Origin: Bartonella tribocorum
Lineage (GTDB): Bacteria > Pseudomonadota > Alphaproteobacteria > Rhizobiales > Rhizobiaceae
Length of the DNA stretch: 51,087 bases
Assembly: GCF_002778015.1 (NCBI RefSeq)
Contig: NZ_NJPP01000003.1
Span: 100,739 to 151,825, forward strand
Direction: 5' to 3'
Position numbers and translations under genes: made by a program. The notes below the pieces were generated by a model. That model had not been told where the DNA came from, did no database searches, and worked only from the letters and a program-made list of their open reading frames with translations. This document shows positions 9,861-19,209 of this stretch, piece after piece. Each line of letters begins with the position of its first letter. Position 1 is the stretch's first letter.

Positions 9861-11146
9861 ATGAAGATTTTTTTCCTCGTCGCAATATTAGCCTTAAGCG
9901 TCGCTATTGGGCTGAGCGTCGTTTTCGTGCCTATGGTTTAATTGCTATTTTTATTGGTTTGTTTTTTTTATTTGCGCTTTTATGGTCTATCATTAGTCAA
10001 GGCTATACAGCTTTTTTTCAAAGTGAAATGATATTATCGATTTATTTGGATGAAAAGATTATTGATCCAAGTGGTCAACGTCAAACAAAACCACAAGTCC
10101 TCATAACAGCGAATTATCCGCTTCTTGTACGCAATGCATTAGCGAAGAAACTTGGTATTGATCAAAAGGATCGAGCTTCTCTGCGGGACATTAACCGTAT
10201 GTTTTCAAAAGGTGTCCGTGTTCAACTGCGTGAAATGGTGACAAAGAATCCAAAGCTGATTGGCACAATGCAAAAGATCAAAGTTTTAACTGCTGCGGAT
10301 ATCGATTCTGCTTATAAGGGGCAGATTGATTTGCAGGTAGCAGAAAAAAATCGTAAGGTTTCTAATCGGCAAATAGAATGGATCAAGCGTTTAGCCCGTG
10401 ATGGCACGCTTTATAAAACATTTAATATTGGTTTTTTTACATTTGGCGCTTCAAGTCGTCCTGAGACTGCGGGATTAGGTGTTGCGATAATCGGTTCTCT
10501 TTATATGATAGGCATTGTTTTATTGGTTTCACTCCCGATAGGCATAGCAACGGCTCTTTATTTGGAAGAATATGCACGTAAAAATAAATTTACAGATTTT
10601 ATTGAGGTTAATATCAATAACCTTGCCGCTGTTCCTTCGATTGTGTTTGGTCTTTTAGGACTTTCTGTTTTTGTTAATTTTTTAGGATTACCACGTTCAG
10701 CCTCTTTTGTTGGTGGTCTTGTTTTAGCACTCATGACTCTTCCCACGATCATTATTGCGACCCGTTCTGCTTTGCGGGCTGTTCCTCTTTCTATTCGTTC
10801 GGCTGCTTTAGGGTTGGGGGCATCAAAAACACAAATGATTTTTCATCATGTTGTTCCTTTAGCAGCGCCTGGTATTTTAACAGGTACGATTATTGGAGTA
10901 GCTCAGGCTCTAGGTGAAACAGCACCTTTACTTTTGATAGGCATGGTTGCCTTTGTTGTTAATATTCCTACGACTCCCATGGATCCAGCAACAGCTTTAC
11001 CTGTTCAAATTTTTATGTGGGCGGGTGAAGCAGAGCGCGCTTTTATTGAAAAAACGTCAGGGGCCATTATTGTATTAATGATTTTTCTTGCGATCATGAA
11101 TATTTCTGCAGTTTTTTTACGTCGACGATTTGAACGCCGCCAGTAA
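9857..11146 (+). CDS. pstA: Phosphate ABC transporter permease PstA
   Basis: Second permease subunit, pairing with PstC. The 429 aa exceed the E. coli protein (about 296 aa): after a transmembrane segment near residues 28-50 there is a soluble domain of about 130 residues, probably periplasmic, before the permease core (about 205-429). The EAA-like loop reads GLGASKTQMIFHHVVPLAAPG. It overlaps pstC by 4 bases and is followed 51 bases later by pstB. The expanded N-terminal domain mirrors that of PstC and is typical of the alphaproteobacterial version. Confidence 0.95.
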   Translation: MNEDFFPRRNISLKRRYWAERRFRAYGLIAIFIGLFFLFALLWSIISQGYTAFFQSEMILSIYLDEKIIDPSGQRQTKPQVLITANYPLLVRNALAKKLGIDQKDRASLRDINRMFSKGVRVQLREMVTKNPKLIGTMQKIKVLTAADIDSAYKGQIDLQVAEKNRKVSNRQIEWIKRLARDGTLYKTFNIGFFTFGASSRPETAGLGVAIIGSLYMIGIVLLVSLPIGIATALYLEEYARKNKFTDFIEVNINNLAAVPSIVFGLLGLSVFVNFLGLPRSASFVGGLVLALMTLPTIIIATRSALRAVPLSIRSAALGLGASKTQMIFHHVVPLAAPGILTGTIIGVAQALGETAPLLLIGMVAFVVNIPTTPMDPATALPVQIFMWAGEAERAFIEKTSGAIIVLMIFLAIMNISAVFLRRRFERRQ

Positions 11147-11197
11147 TTTTAAGAAAATAACAACTTCGATAGGATTTTCGTAAGGTGAGTTTTTGTA

Positions 11198-11956
11198 ATG
11201 AAGATTAAAATGCGTGGTCAAGATGTGAAGGTTTCTTATGGAGACAAAGAAGCACTTCATGGTATTACACTTGATATTCCTGAACACCAAGTGATTGCTT
11301 TAATTGGTCCATCAGGATGTGGGAAGTCGACTTTTTTGCGTTGTTTTAACCGTATGAATGATACGATTGAAGGGGCTAAAATAACGGGTCTTATTACTTT
11401 AGACGGGGAGAATATTTATGACCAGAAAATTGATATTGTAGAATTACGCGCTCGTGTTGGGATGGTTTTCCAAAAGCCTAGTCCTTTTCCAAAATCTATA
11501 TTTGAAAATGTTGCCTATGGGCCGCGCATTCACGGTTTAGTGAAAACGCGCGCCGAATTACATGATGTGGTTGAAAGGAGTTTGAGGCAGGCTGGTTTGT
11601 TTGAAGAAGTAAAAGACCGTCTTCATGATCTTGGAACAAGTTTATCGGGAGGACAACAACAGCGTTTGTGTATTGCGCGTGCCATTGCGGTTAGTCCCGA
11701 AGTTATTTTGATGGATGAGCCTTGTTCAGCTCTTGACCCCATTGCAACGGCTCGGATTGAAGAGCTTATCGATTCGTTACGGCAAAATTATACAATTGTT
11801 ATCGTAACACATTCCATGCAACAAGCGGCACGTGTTTCTCAATATACAGCCATGTTTCATTTAGGACATTTGGTCGAAGTTGGTGCAACTGAAATGATCT
11901 TCACCTCACCAAAAGAACAACGGACGCAAGATTATATTACAGGGCGTTTTGGATAG
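11198..11956 (+). CDS. pstB: Phosphate ABC transporter ATP-binding protein
   Basis: ATPase that powers phosphate uptake through PstCA. The 252 aa match the family. Walker A is GPSGCGKST (37-45), the ABC signature is LSGGQQQR (149-156), and Walker B is VILMDEP (169-175). The Q-loop and the switch histidine (THSMQQA segment) are present. It has a usable AAGGTGAG ribosome-binding site. It is fourth in the pst operon and followed after 21 bases by phoU. Confidence 0.97.
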   Translation: MKIKMRGQDVKVSYGDKEALHGITLDIPEHQVIALIGPSGCGKSTFLRCFNRMNDTIEGAKITGLITLDGENIYDQKIDIVELRARVGMVFQKPSPFPKSIFENVAYGPRIHGLVKTRAELHDVVERSLRQAGLFEEVKDRLHDLGTSLSGGQQQRLCIARAIAVSPEVILMDEPCSALDPIATARIEELIDSLRQNYTIVIVTHSMQQAARVSQYTAMFHLGHLVEVGATEMIFTSPKEQRTQDYITGRFG

Positions 11957-11977
11957 GTGAATTGAGGAGTATAAGAG

Positions 11978-12700
11978 ATGTCTATGAACCATACTGTTCG
12001 TTCTTATGATGCAGAGCTAAAATATCTAAAAGCAAGAATTACAGAAATGGGAAGCCATGCAGAAAGAATGATAGAACGTTCTGTTGCATCGGTTGTATGG
12101 AGTGATCTTCAACTTGCAACGGAAGTGATTGCCGATGATGTGTTTTTAGATGAGACAGAACGTGATATTGATGAAAAAGCGGTTGCTATTATTTGCAAGC
12201 GCCAACCGATGGCTGTAGATTTGCGTGAAATTATTGGAGCCATTCGTATTTCTTCTGATCTTGAGCGGATTGGGGATATGGCCAAAAATATTGCTAAGAG
12301 GGCTGTTGCTCTTTCGGAAATACGTCAATCCGCGTCCTTTTATCATGGGCTTGAAACAATTACAGCTTTAGCACTTAATCAGTTAAAAGAAGTTTTAAAT
12401 GCTTATACGAGTCGCCGATTAGAGCGTGTTGATGCTGTGCGTGAGCGTGATGAGAAGATTGATACGTTGTATACTTCTCTTTTTCGTGAGCTTTTAACAT
12501 ATATGATGGAAGATATGCGCAATATTACAGTTTGTACACACTTACTATTTTGTTTAAAAAATATTGAACGAATTGGTGATCATGTTACCAATATTGCTGA
12601 AATGTTGCATTATATTATAACGGGTTCTCATATGTCTTCTGATCGTCCTCGCGATGATCTTACGTATAAAGTTGGCGTAGATGAAAAGAAAATAGATTAA
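11978..12700 (+). CDS. phoU: Phosphate transport regulator PhoU
   Basis: The 240-aa cytosolic helical-bundle protein has two PhoU repeats, about 10-105 and 120-215. Each carries a metal-binding E/D-x-x-x-D-type helix: the DLERIGDMAKNIAKRA segment in the first and NIERIGDHVTNIAEML in the second. In family members PhoU restrains Pst transport and PhoR signalling when phosphate is sufficient. A GAGGAG ribosome-binding site precedes the ATG. It closes the pst operon; rhizobial clusters usually continue into phoB, but here no gene follows. Confidence 0.96.
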   Translation: MSMNHTVRSYDAELKYLKARITEMGSHAERMIERSVASVVWSDLQLATEVIADDVFLDETERDIDEKAVAIICKRQPMAVDLREIIGAIRISSDLERIGDMAKNIAKRAVALSEIRQSASFYHGLETITALALNQLKEVLNAYTSRRLERVDAVRERDEKIDTLYTSLFRELLTYMMEDMRNITVCTHLLFCLKNIERIGDHVTNIAEMLHYIITGSHMSSDRPRDDLTYKVGVDEKKID

Positions 12701-13272
12701 ATTTTCTTAGATATTAAAATAGGTTGGTAGATACATTGAGCATTTTTTAGAAGTACAGCTATAGAAAGAATATGATAACCGTCTTATGGAAAAACACAAA
12801 GAAGCAACAAAGGGTAGCATGGCAAGATTGTTAACTCTTGATTTGACATCATTGTATATTGGGTGATAGCATCACTCATACTATGGTCGGAGGGGGATTT
12901 TCTTTCTGGTCATTTTGCTAAAACTTTTATATTAAAGGGGATATCTGTATTATTTTTTTCAATATTGATGCAAAGAGTTTTGGTATCCAGATCTTTTTTG
13001 CTAGTTTTTTGTATGTAATATGTAGAATAAATGGATAGTGTTATTTTATTGTGATTGAAACGTGTTGGTTGTTATAGGTCTATATTGTGCCATGAGGAGT
13101 GGCAATATTGATTGATAAATTAAGAGTTTTTTATTTTTTATTCCGCATAGATAGTTTTTGATTACCACTTGTATTAAAATTTTACTGAGTGGTAACGATT
13201 AGTTGTGTACTTTATTGAGAGATACATTTAAAGCTCATTTCAAAATTTGAATAGCTCAGAGATTATAGGAAT
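12701..13272. other. Non-coding spacer after the pst operon
   Basis: Without a recognisable gene. In related bacteria phoB often sits here; I find no response-regulator-like translation in any frame. It should contain the phoU terminator and the promoter for the cell-wall hydrolase, but neither is distinct by eye. Confidence 0.5.
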
Positions 13273-14118
13273 GTGTTGCATAAGATGAAAAAAAATTGTT
13301 GGAATGTTTTTGTTACCTTTTGCGTAGCGCCGTTGTTTGTTGTGGGGTGTGCTGCAAACCATTTAGATGCTGGAAAAGTCAATAATAAGAATACAAAAAC
13401 AGTTACGTATCCGTTGACAGAGCGCCAATGTCTTATGCGTGCAATGTATTTTGAATCAAATCGCTCTAGTCGTGAAGGAATGATTGCCGTTGGAACAGTT
13501 GTTATGAATCGTGTTAATTCAACGGCCTATCCCAAGACAATTTGTGGTGTTGTTGGTCAATATAAGCAATTTGCTCCTGGTGTTTTAACGCGTCCTATGA
13601 CGGAAAAAGCATCTGTTGCTCGTGTAAAAGAGGCTGCTGATGCTGTTTTACGAGGTGAACGAGATAAGAAAGTTAAACACGCTAAGTTTTTTCACACCGC
13701 TGGTTTGTCTTTTCCTTATAAAAACATGCACTATGTTCATGTTGCAGGGGGCAATGCTTTTTATGAAAAGCGATCACGCGATGGATCACTTCAAGTTCCC
13801 ACGGATAATCGCCCTTATGATGTTGCTTATGCTTTTGCCCAAGAACGTTCTGGTCATGCGCCAAGCTTTATCGATGAAGGCTTAGAAGGTAAGGGAATAA
13901 AAGCAGAGAAAAGTGCATCTTCTCCAACAGAAGTCGCACGGTCCAAGGCGGTACAACCTACGTCTTTTGCTATGGTACAGCTTGATAAAGTTCCTATTCC
14001 CACTTATGCGCCTCAACATCTCGTTAGGAAAGAGGATAATAAAACAATTATGGCGTTGCCTTCATCAGATCAGTTAAATGCAATTGTTGCAATGTTAGAA
14101 AAACGACACAGAAACTGA
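13273..14118 (+). CDS. SleB-type cell-wall hydrolase, probable lipoprotein
   Basis: The 281-aa frame starts at GTG 13273; ATG 13285 (277 aa) is an equally good start, since the AGGA at 13267-13270 is too close to the first and rather far from the second. A signal peptide ends in FVVGC, a lipobox, so the protein is probably lipid-anchored. Residues about 50-160 form a hydrolase_2 (SleB) domain with TERQCLMRAMYFESNRSSREGM..., the Glu in YFES being the catalytic candidate, and the FHTAG/Y...P..M pattern downstream. The C-terminal 100 residues are low complexity and basic. It likely cleaves peptidoglycan glycan or peptide bonds during cell-wall remodelling. Confidence 0.85.
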   Translation: MLHKMKKNCWNVFVTFCVAPLFVVGCAANHLDAGKVNNKNTKTVTYPLTERQCLMRAMYFESNRSSREGMIAVGTVVMNRVNSTAYPKTICGVVGQYKQFAPGVLTRPMTEKASVARVKEAADAVLRGERDKKVKHAKFFHTAGLSFPYKNMHYVHVAGGNAFYEKRSRDGSLQVPTDNRPYDVAYAFAQERSGHAPSFIDEGLEGKGIKAEKSASSPTEVARSKAVQPTSFAMVQLDKVPIPTYAPQHLVRKEDNKTIMALPSSDQLNAIVAMLEKRHRN

Positions 14119-14177
14119 TAAGTTTTTGTGCGACCAAAGAAGGGTTTTACACCCCATCGAAGTTTATGAATTAAGTG

Positions 14178-14236
14178 GATCCTTTAGCACTAAGAGCACC
14201 TACGAATATAGGTAGAGAGAGTGCACTTAAAGGATC
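14178..14236 (+). other. Long three-stage imperfect hairpin between the hydrolase and aminopeptidase genes
   Basis: The outer arms GATCCTTTA (14178-14186) and TAAAGGATC (14228-14236) are perfect complements; next GCAC pairs with GTGC after a three-base bulge, and an inner ACCTA/TAGGT hairpin (14198-14213) caps it. There is no T-run on either strand, so it is not a simple intrinsic terminator. It could be an RNA structure in the leader of the aminopeptidase mRNA or a decayed palindromic repeat. Confidence 0.45.
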
Positions 14237-14301
14237 TTGAAAAACAATTTAGAGTATGACGGCGTAAAGATACGCATTTTATTTAAAGAAGGGTATGGGT
14301 A

Positions 14302-15549
14302 ATGTACTTTGATATTCATGAGATAATTTCGCCTGAGATGCTTAATCGTCTTGCAGAAATTACAGTAAAAGTGGGGTTAAATTTACAAGAGGGGCAGGAT
14401 CTTGTTTTGACTGCTCCAGTTTCAGCTCTTCCTTTTGTTCGGCGTATTGCATATCATGCCTATAAGGTTGGTGCTGGTGTCATTACACCAATTTTTAGTG
14501 ATGATATGTTATCGCTTACACGTTTTGAAAATGCCCATACGGCTAGTTTTGATTGTGCTCCTTCTTGGCTCTATGAGGGAATGGCGAAGGCTTTTGAAAA
14601 TGGGGCTGCACGTTTAGCAATTGTTGGGGATAATCCTTTACTCCTTTCCAATCAAGATTTTGATAAGGTTTCACGTTTAAATAAAGCCACTTCAATGGCT
14701 TATCAGCCGGCACTCAAGAAAATATCAAATTTTGCTATCAATTGGTCGATTGTTGCATATCCAACAGCAGGGTGGGCTGAGGCGATGTTTCCTTCCTTAC
14801 CGCTTAATGAGGCGATTAAAAAATTAGCTGATGCAATTTTTTCTGCTTCACGTGTTACAGGAGAAGATCCAGTGCAGGCGTGGACTGTCCATAATACAAA
14901 TTTGAAGAAACGATCATTTTGGCTGAATGAGCAGCGTTTTTCTGCCTTGCACTTCACAGGACCAGGGACTGATTTAACAGTTGGTTTGGCAGATGATCAT
15001 GAATGGCATGGTGGTGCATCGGTGGCTCAAAATGGTGTTGTTTGCAATCCTAATATTCCGACAGAAGAAGTTTTCACAACGCCTCATGCTCATAAGGTTG
15101 AAGGCTTTGTTCGCTCAACAAAACCTCTTTCCTATCAAGGAACACTGATTGATGATATTGAAGTGCGTTTTGAAGCAGGGCGTATTGTTGAGGCCCGCGC
15201 CTCAACAGGTGAGGCAGTTTTACAGCAGGTTTTACAAAGTGATGAGGGTGCAAGCCGATTGGGCGAAGTTGCCCTTGTGCCTCATTCTTCACCAATTTCT
15301 AAGAGTGACCTTCTTTTTTATAATACCTTATTTGATGAAAATGCCGCCTGCCATATTGCTTTAGGGCAGTGTTATTCCAAATGCTTTTTAGATGGAGCGT
15401 CATTAACACCAGAAGAGATTGCAGCACGTGGTGGTAATAAAAGTGTTATTCATATTGATTGGATGATTGGCTCTGGTGAAATTGACATAGATGGTATTAC
15501 GCAGGCAGGTGTAAGAGTTCCTGTCTTTCGTAAGGGTGAATGGGCTTAA
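14302..15549 (+). CDS. Aminopeptidase, M29 family (AmpT/PepS type)
   Basis: Metal-dependent aminopeptidase that removes N-terminal residues from peptides in the cytosol. The 415 aa match the family. The N-terminal half is the substrate/dimer domain; the C-terminal half holds the metal site, recognisable as the NPNIPTEEVFTTPH segment near residue 250, and the HIALGQCY segment and the HIDWMIGS segment that follow, which give the family's Glu/His/Asp ligands. It starts at an ATG behind GAAGGGTATGGGTA. It appears monocistronic. Assignment to peptidase family M29 is confident; the natural substrate is not known from the sequence. Confidence 0.92.
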   Translation: MYFDIHEIISPEMLNRLAEITVKVGLNLQEGQDLVLTAPVSALPFVRRIAYHAYKVGAGVITPIFSDDMLSLTRFENAHTASFDCAPSWLYEGMAKAFENGAARLAIVGDNPLLLSNQDFDKVSRLNKATSMAYQPALKKISNFAINWSIVAYPTAGWAEAMFPSLPLNEAIKKLADAIFSASRVTGEDPVQAWTVHNTNLKKRSFWLNEQRFSALHFTGPGTDLTVGLADDHEWHGGASVAQNGVVCNPNIPTEEVFTTPHAHKVEGFVRSTKPLSYQGTLIDDIEVRFEAGRIVEARASTGEAVLQQVLQSDEGASRLGEVALVPHSSPISKSDLLFYNTLFDENAACHIALGQCYSKCFLDGASLTPEEIAARGGNKSVIHIDWMIGSGEIDIDGITQAGVRVPVFRKGEWA

Positions 15550-15673
15550 TTCTGTTATGTCGTAAAAGACGCCATTTGAGGTAGGTCGAGTCTTCTTGAC
15601 ATGGGAAGCATTTTTAGAGTACGTGAATGTATTCAAGACAGTGCTTGATCGTGGAACCTTTTGTTAGAATCAC

Positions 15674-15814
15674 ATGAGTATGAAGCCAAGTGAAGTCCAC
15701 GCGACAAGAATTGCGGTTGTTTGCAGACGAGGTGGGGTGAAATTTTCGTTCTTAGAGGACGAGGAAGGGGTCGATTTAGTCGTGACACGGCTAGAAAAGT
15801 GCATAATTATTTAA
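15674..15814 (+). CDS. Candidate 46-aa ORF directly upstream of mutM
   Basis: An ATG at 15674 opens a 46-codon frame ending in TAA at 15812-15814, just 9 bases before the mutM start. The stretch is visibly more GC-rich than the surrounding spacers, as coding DNA is in this window, and its translation is mixed charged/hydrophobic (for example GVKFSFLEDEEGVDLVV). There is no good ribosome-binding site, and the opposite strand is open for a similar length. It may be a leader peptide of mutM, the remnant of a lost gene, or an RNA. No homolog is recognised. Confidence 0.3.
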   Translation: MSMKPSEVHATRIAVVCRRGGVKFSFLEDEEGVDLVVTRLEKCIII

Positions 15815-15823
15815 AGAGGAGTG

Positions 15824-16699
15824 ATGCCTGAGCTTCCTGAAGTAGAAACGGTTCGTCGTGGACTCGAGTTTGTTGCTACTGATGCAAAGATAGTATCTGT
15901 AAAACTTAATCGTAGAGATTTGCGTTTTCCTTTTCCTGAGGCTTTTTCTGAACGGCTTATTGGCAGAAAAATTCTAAAACTTGGTCGACGTGCGAAATAT
16001 TTATTATTTCATCTTTCTCAGAATGAAACGATTTTAAGCCATTTAGGAATGTCTGGATCATGGCGTATAGAGAATAATCTTTTAAGAAAATCTTGTTCAA
16101 CGACCAATAAATTGGTTAAGCATGACCATTTTGTCATGGATATTCAGACAAGGAATGGTGAAGTTTATCATCTTATTTATAATGATGTGCGTCGCTTTGG
16201 GTTTATGCTGTTAGTTGATACGGACAAGCTTTATACACATCCACTTTTAAATAAGCTAGGGCTTGAACCTATGAGTCAAGGGTTTTCTGGTCGTTATTTA
16301 CAAAAGGCTTTTGTTAATAAAAAAATGTCTCTCAAGGCTGTTTTACTTGATCAGTCTATTGTTGCGGGTCTTGGGAATATTTATGTTTGCGAGGCGCTTT
16401 GGCGGAGTCGTTTATCTCCACAGCGTGGTGCATTTACATTGGCATCAAAAACGGTATATGCACGTGAACTTTCAGATTCTTTAGCACAGAATATATGCAA
16501 TGTAATTTCTGAGGCTATTTTATCTGGTGGCTCTTCTTTACGTGATTATATGCATATAGATGGTTCACTTGGTTATTTTCAACATGCTTTTTCGGTTTAT
16601 GGGCGAGAAGGCAAGGAATGTTTGCAATGTGGAATGCCTATTATACGTATTTTACAGGCTGGGCGTTCAAGTTTTTACTGCTCACAGTGTCAAAAATGA
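15824..16699 (+). CDS. mutM: Formamidopyrimidine-DNA glycosylase (Fpg)
   Basis: Removes 8-oxoguanine and formamidopyrimidines from DNA and nicks the abasic site. I place the start at ATG 15824, not the in-frame GTG 15821, because the mature enzyme needs Pro as residue 2 (PELPEVETV), and AGAGGAG lies directly upstream. The protein is 291 aa. The helix-two-turn-helix and the QSIVAGLGNIYVCEALW segment are in the middle, and the C-terminal zinc finger has CLQCG and CSQC at the end. The catalytic Pro2, Glu3 and the Lys in GRRAKYL are present. It is preceded by a short candidate ORF instead of the coding gene expected in relatives. Confidence 0.96.
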   Translation: MPELPEVETVRRGLEFVATDAKIVSVKLNRRDLRFPFPEAFSERLIGRKILKLGRRAKYLLFHLSQNETILSHLGMSGSWRIENNLLRKSCSTTNKLVKHDHFVMDIQTRNGEVYHLIYNDVRRFGFMLLVDTDKLYTHPLLNKLGLEPMSQGFSGRYLQKAFVNKKMSLKAVLLDQSIVAGLGNIYVCEALWRSRLSPQRGAFTLASKTVYARELSDSLAQNICNVISEAILSGGSSLRDYMHIDGSLGYFQHAFSVYGREGKECLQCGMPIIRILQAGRSSFYCSQCQK

Positions 16700-16785
16700 A
16701 TAAGATGTCTTGCAAAATCCTACAAGAGGCTTAAAGTCAGGTTTTTACAATATATGAATATATGAGGCTTGAGAGGTTTTTTTTT

Positions 16786-18180
16786 ATGCTGAATAAAGTA
16801 CTAACACATCTTGATAATAATATAGAAAAGAGCCTTGAACGCCTTTTTTCTCTTTTACGTTTTCAATCGATTTCTACAGACTCGGCTTATAAGGATGCAT
16901 GTCGTCAAGCAGCTGATTGGTTAGTAGAAGATTTAAAAAGCATTGGTTTTGAGGCTTCTCGCCGTGATACACCGGGCCACCCGATGGTTGTTGGGCATCA
17001 CCCAGGACCTTCAGATGATTGTTTGCACGTGTTGTTTTACGGGCATTATGATGTTCAACCTGTTGATCCGTTGAGTCTATGGGAGGATGATCCATTTACA
17101 CCTTCTTTAAAGGAGAAAGATGGAAAGAAAGTTATTTGTGCTCGTGGTGCTTCAGATGACAAAGGGCAGCTTATGACTTTTATTGAAGCATGTCGTGCAT
17201 ATAAAAAAGAAACAGGACAGCTTCCTGTTAAAGTGACTATTTTATGTGAGGGTGAGGAAGAATGTGCTTCTCCTTCTCTTGTTCCTTTTTTAAAAGCAAA
17301 TAAAGATGAACTTAAGGCTGATTACGCATTGGTGTGTGATACGTCGATGTGGGACGAGAATACACCATCTATTGCTCTTTCTCTTCGGGGAATTATGGCG
17401 GAAGAGATCTTTATCACAGCAGCGAATCGTGATTTGCATTCTGGTTATTTTGGAGGAATAGCGGCTAATCCCATTCGTATTTTAGCTAAAGTTTTGGCAG
17501 GACTTCACGATGAAAATAATAAGGTGACACTTCCTGGTTTTTATGATGGCGTAGAAGAAACATCTCCACATATTTTACAATCATGGAATGCACTTAATTG
17601 TACGGCTGAAAAGTTTCTTGGTCCTATAGGTCTGTCCGTTCCATCTGGGGAAAAAGGGCGGAACATTTTGGAGCTTGTGTGGGCACGTCCTACCATGGAA
17701 ATTAATGGTATTAGTGGGGGCTATGAAGGGGAAGGGATGAAAACGGTTATTGCGTCTCAAGCGAGTGCAAAAGTATCATGTCGTCTCGTCCATAAGCAAG
17801 ATCCAGAAAAAATACGCCAAGCGTTGCGTGATTATGTACGCAGCTCAATTCCTGCTGACTGTACGGTTGAATTTAAGAATCATGGTTCTTCTCCGGCACT
17901 TCAGCTTTCTGATGATTCATCTTTTACCAAGGCGGCAAAGGATGCTTTATCACAAGAGTGGGAAGTTCCTGCTGTATTGACAGCTATGGGAGGCTCGATT
18001 CCAATTGTAGCAGACTTTCGTTCAATTCTTGGTATGGAAACGCTTTTGGTTGGTTTTGGACTGGCTGATGATCGTATTCATTCGCCTAATGAAAAATATA
18101 ATCTAAAATCGTTTCATAAGGGGCAGCGGTCTTGGGCGCGTATTCTTTTCGCTTTAGCAAATAGGAGGGTGAATGGCTGA
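16786..18180 (+). CDS. M20-family dipeptidase / metallopeptidase
   Basis: Zinc-dependent peptidase (ArgE/DapE/carnosinase superfamily) that probably hydrolyses dipeptides in the cytosol. I prefer ATG 16786 over 16762 because GAGAGG at 16771-16776 is correctly spaced for it; this gives 464 aa. Metal-site motifs appear in order: FYGHYDVQP (His and Asp ligands), GASDDKGQ, and CEGEEECASP with the catalytic Glu pair. A lid/dimerisation domain occupies roughly 200-350. Its end overlaps the RNase D start by 8 bases, suggesting coupled translation. The substrate cannot be read from sequence. Confidence 0.92.
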   Translation: MLNKVLTHLDNNIEKSLERLFSLLRFQSISTDSAYKDACRQAADWLVEDLKSIGFEASRRDTPGHPMVVGHHPGPSDDCLHVLFYGHYDVQPVDPLSLWEDDPFTPSLKEKDGKKVICARGASDDKGQLMTFIEACRAYKKETGQLPVKVTILCEGEEECASPSLVPFLKANKDELKADYALVCDTSMWDENTPSIALSLRGIMAEEIFITAANRDLHSGYFGGIAANPIRILAKVLAGLHDENNKVTLPGFYDGVEETSPHILQSWNALNCTAEKFLGPIGLSVPSGEKGRNILELVWARPTMEINGISGGYEGEGMKTVIASQASAKVSCRLVHKQDPEKIRQALRDYVRSSIPADCTVEFKNHGSSPALQLSDDSSFTKAAKDALSQEWEVPAVLTAMGGSIPIVADFRSILGMETLLVGFGLADDRIHSPNEKYNLKSFHKGQRSWARILFALANRRVNG

Positions 18181-18793
18181 AATTCGCGTTCATCAAGGTG
18201 ATTTGCCAAACCTAGACAATTATCAAACGGGTGCCATTGCGATTGATACTGAGACTTTAGGATTACAACCACATCGTGATCGTTTATGTGTTGTTCAGAT
18301 TTCTTCTGGAGATGGGACTGCTGATATTATACAGATTGCTAAAGGACAAAAGAGTGCTCCTAATTTGGTCAAGCTTCTTAAAGATAACGCCGTCACTAAA
18401 ATATTCCATTTTGGGCGTTTTGATCTTGCTATTTTAGCGCATACATTTGGTGTTATGCCAGAGGCTGTTTTTTGTACAAAGATCGCTTCGAAACTTACAC
18501 GCACCTATACGGATCGTCATGGCTTGAAGGAAATTTGTAGTGAATTGCTGAATGTGAATATTTCTAAACAGCAACAATCTTCGGATTGGGCGGCAGAAAC
18601 GTTATCGCAAGCACAAATTGAATATGCTGCGTCAGATGTGTTATATTTGCATCGTTTAAAAGTCATATTTGAAGAACGTTTAAGGCGCGAAGAGCGAGAA
18701 AGTGTTGCCGAGGCATGCTTTCAATTTTTGCCTATGAGAGCTAGGCTTGATCTTTTAGGATGGGGGGAAGTCGATATTTTTGCGCATAGCTAA
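18173..18793 (+). CDS. rnd: Ribonuclease D-like 3'-5' exonuclease (single domain)
   Basis: The 206-aa protein is only the DEDDy exonuclease domain; the HRDC domains of the long RNase D are absent, as in many alphaproteobacteria. The catalytic residues are visible: D25 and E27 in AIDTETLG, D84 in FHFGRFDLAIL, and Y151/D155 in YAASDVLYLH. It probably trims RNA 3' ends (tRNA or other stable RNA). Its ATG overlaps the dipeptidase stop by 8 bases, so the two form an operon, closed by a strong intrinsic terminator at 18841-18867. Confidence 0.9.
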   Translation: MAEIRVHQGDLPNLDNYQTGAIAIDTETLGLQPHRDRLCVVQISSGDGTADIIQIAKGQKSAPNLVKLLKDNAVTKIFHFGRFDLAILAHTFGVMPEAVFCTKIASKLTRTYTDRHGLKEICSELLNVNISKQQQSSDWAAETLSQAQIEYAASDVLYLHRLKVIFEERLRREERESVAEACFQFLPMRARLDLLGWGEVDIFAHS

Positions 18794-18840
18794 CTTTAAA
18801 AATTGGCGTGTAATATCCTAAATTATGGATGTAAGAGGAC

Positions 18841-18867
18841 AAAATACCTATATTATAGGTATTTTTT
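18841..18867 (+). terminator. Intrinsic terminator after rnd
   Basis: A perfect 11-bp stem (AAAATACCTAT, 18841-18851, with ATAGGTATTTT, 18855-18865), a 3-base loop, and a T-run at 18862-18867. It is symmetrical enough to work on either strand. Confidence 0.75.
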
Positions 18868-19209
18868 CCTCTCATCTTTTCAGATAAGATTATACATAAG
18901 TGCTTTTTGATTTGTAGTTTAGGCAATAAAAATCCGTTTATGAATTCATATTCTTTTTATGTTTGTAATAGTCTTTATTTGAAAAAAAAGAGATTTTGAG
19001 GAAAGGCCAGAAACATACGGTGAGAAGCTTAAATCTCTAAAAACTACAACGGCTTAATGGGGGGAGAATATGAAGGCATCAATGTAAAAAACAATTCCCG
19101 CCCTTACGAACATTTTCAATTCCACTTTACGCCTTTAAAAAGGATCTCAAATAATATCTATTGAGTAATGCAGATTACGCACTGCTTCACGCTTTTGTTT
19201 TTACATTCT

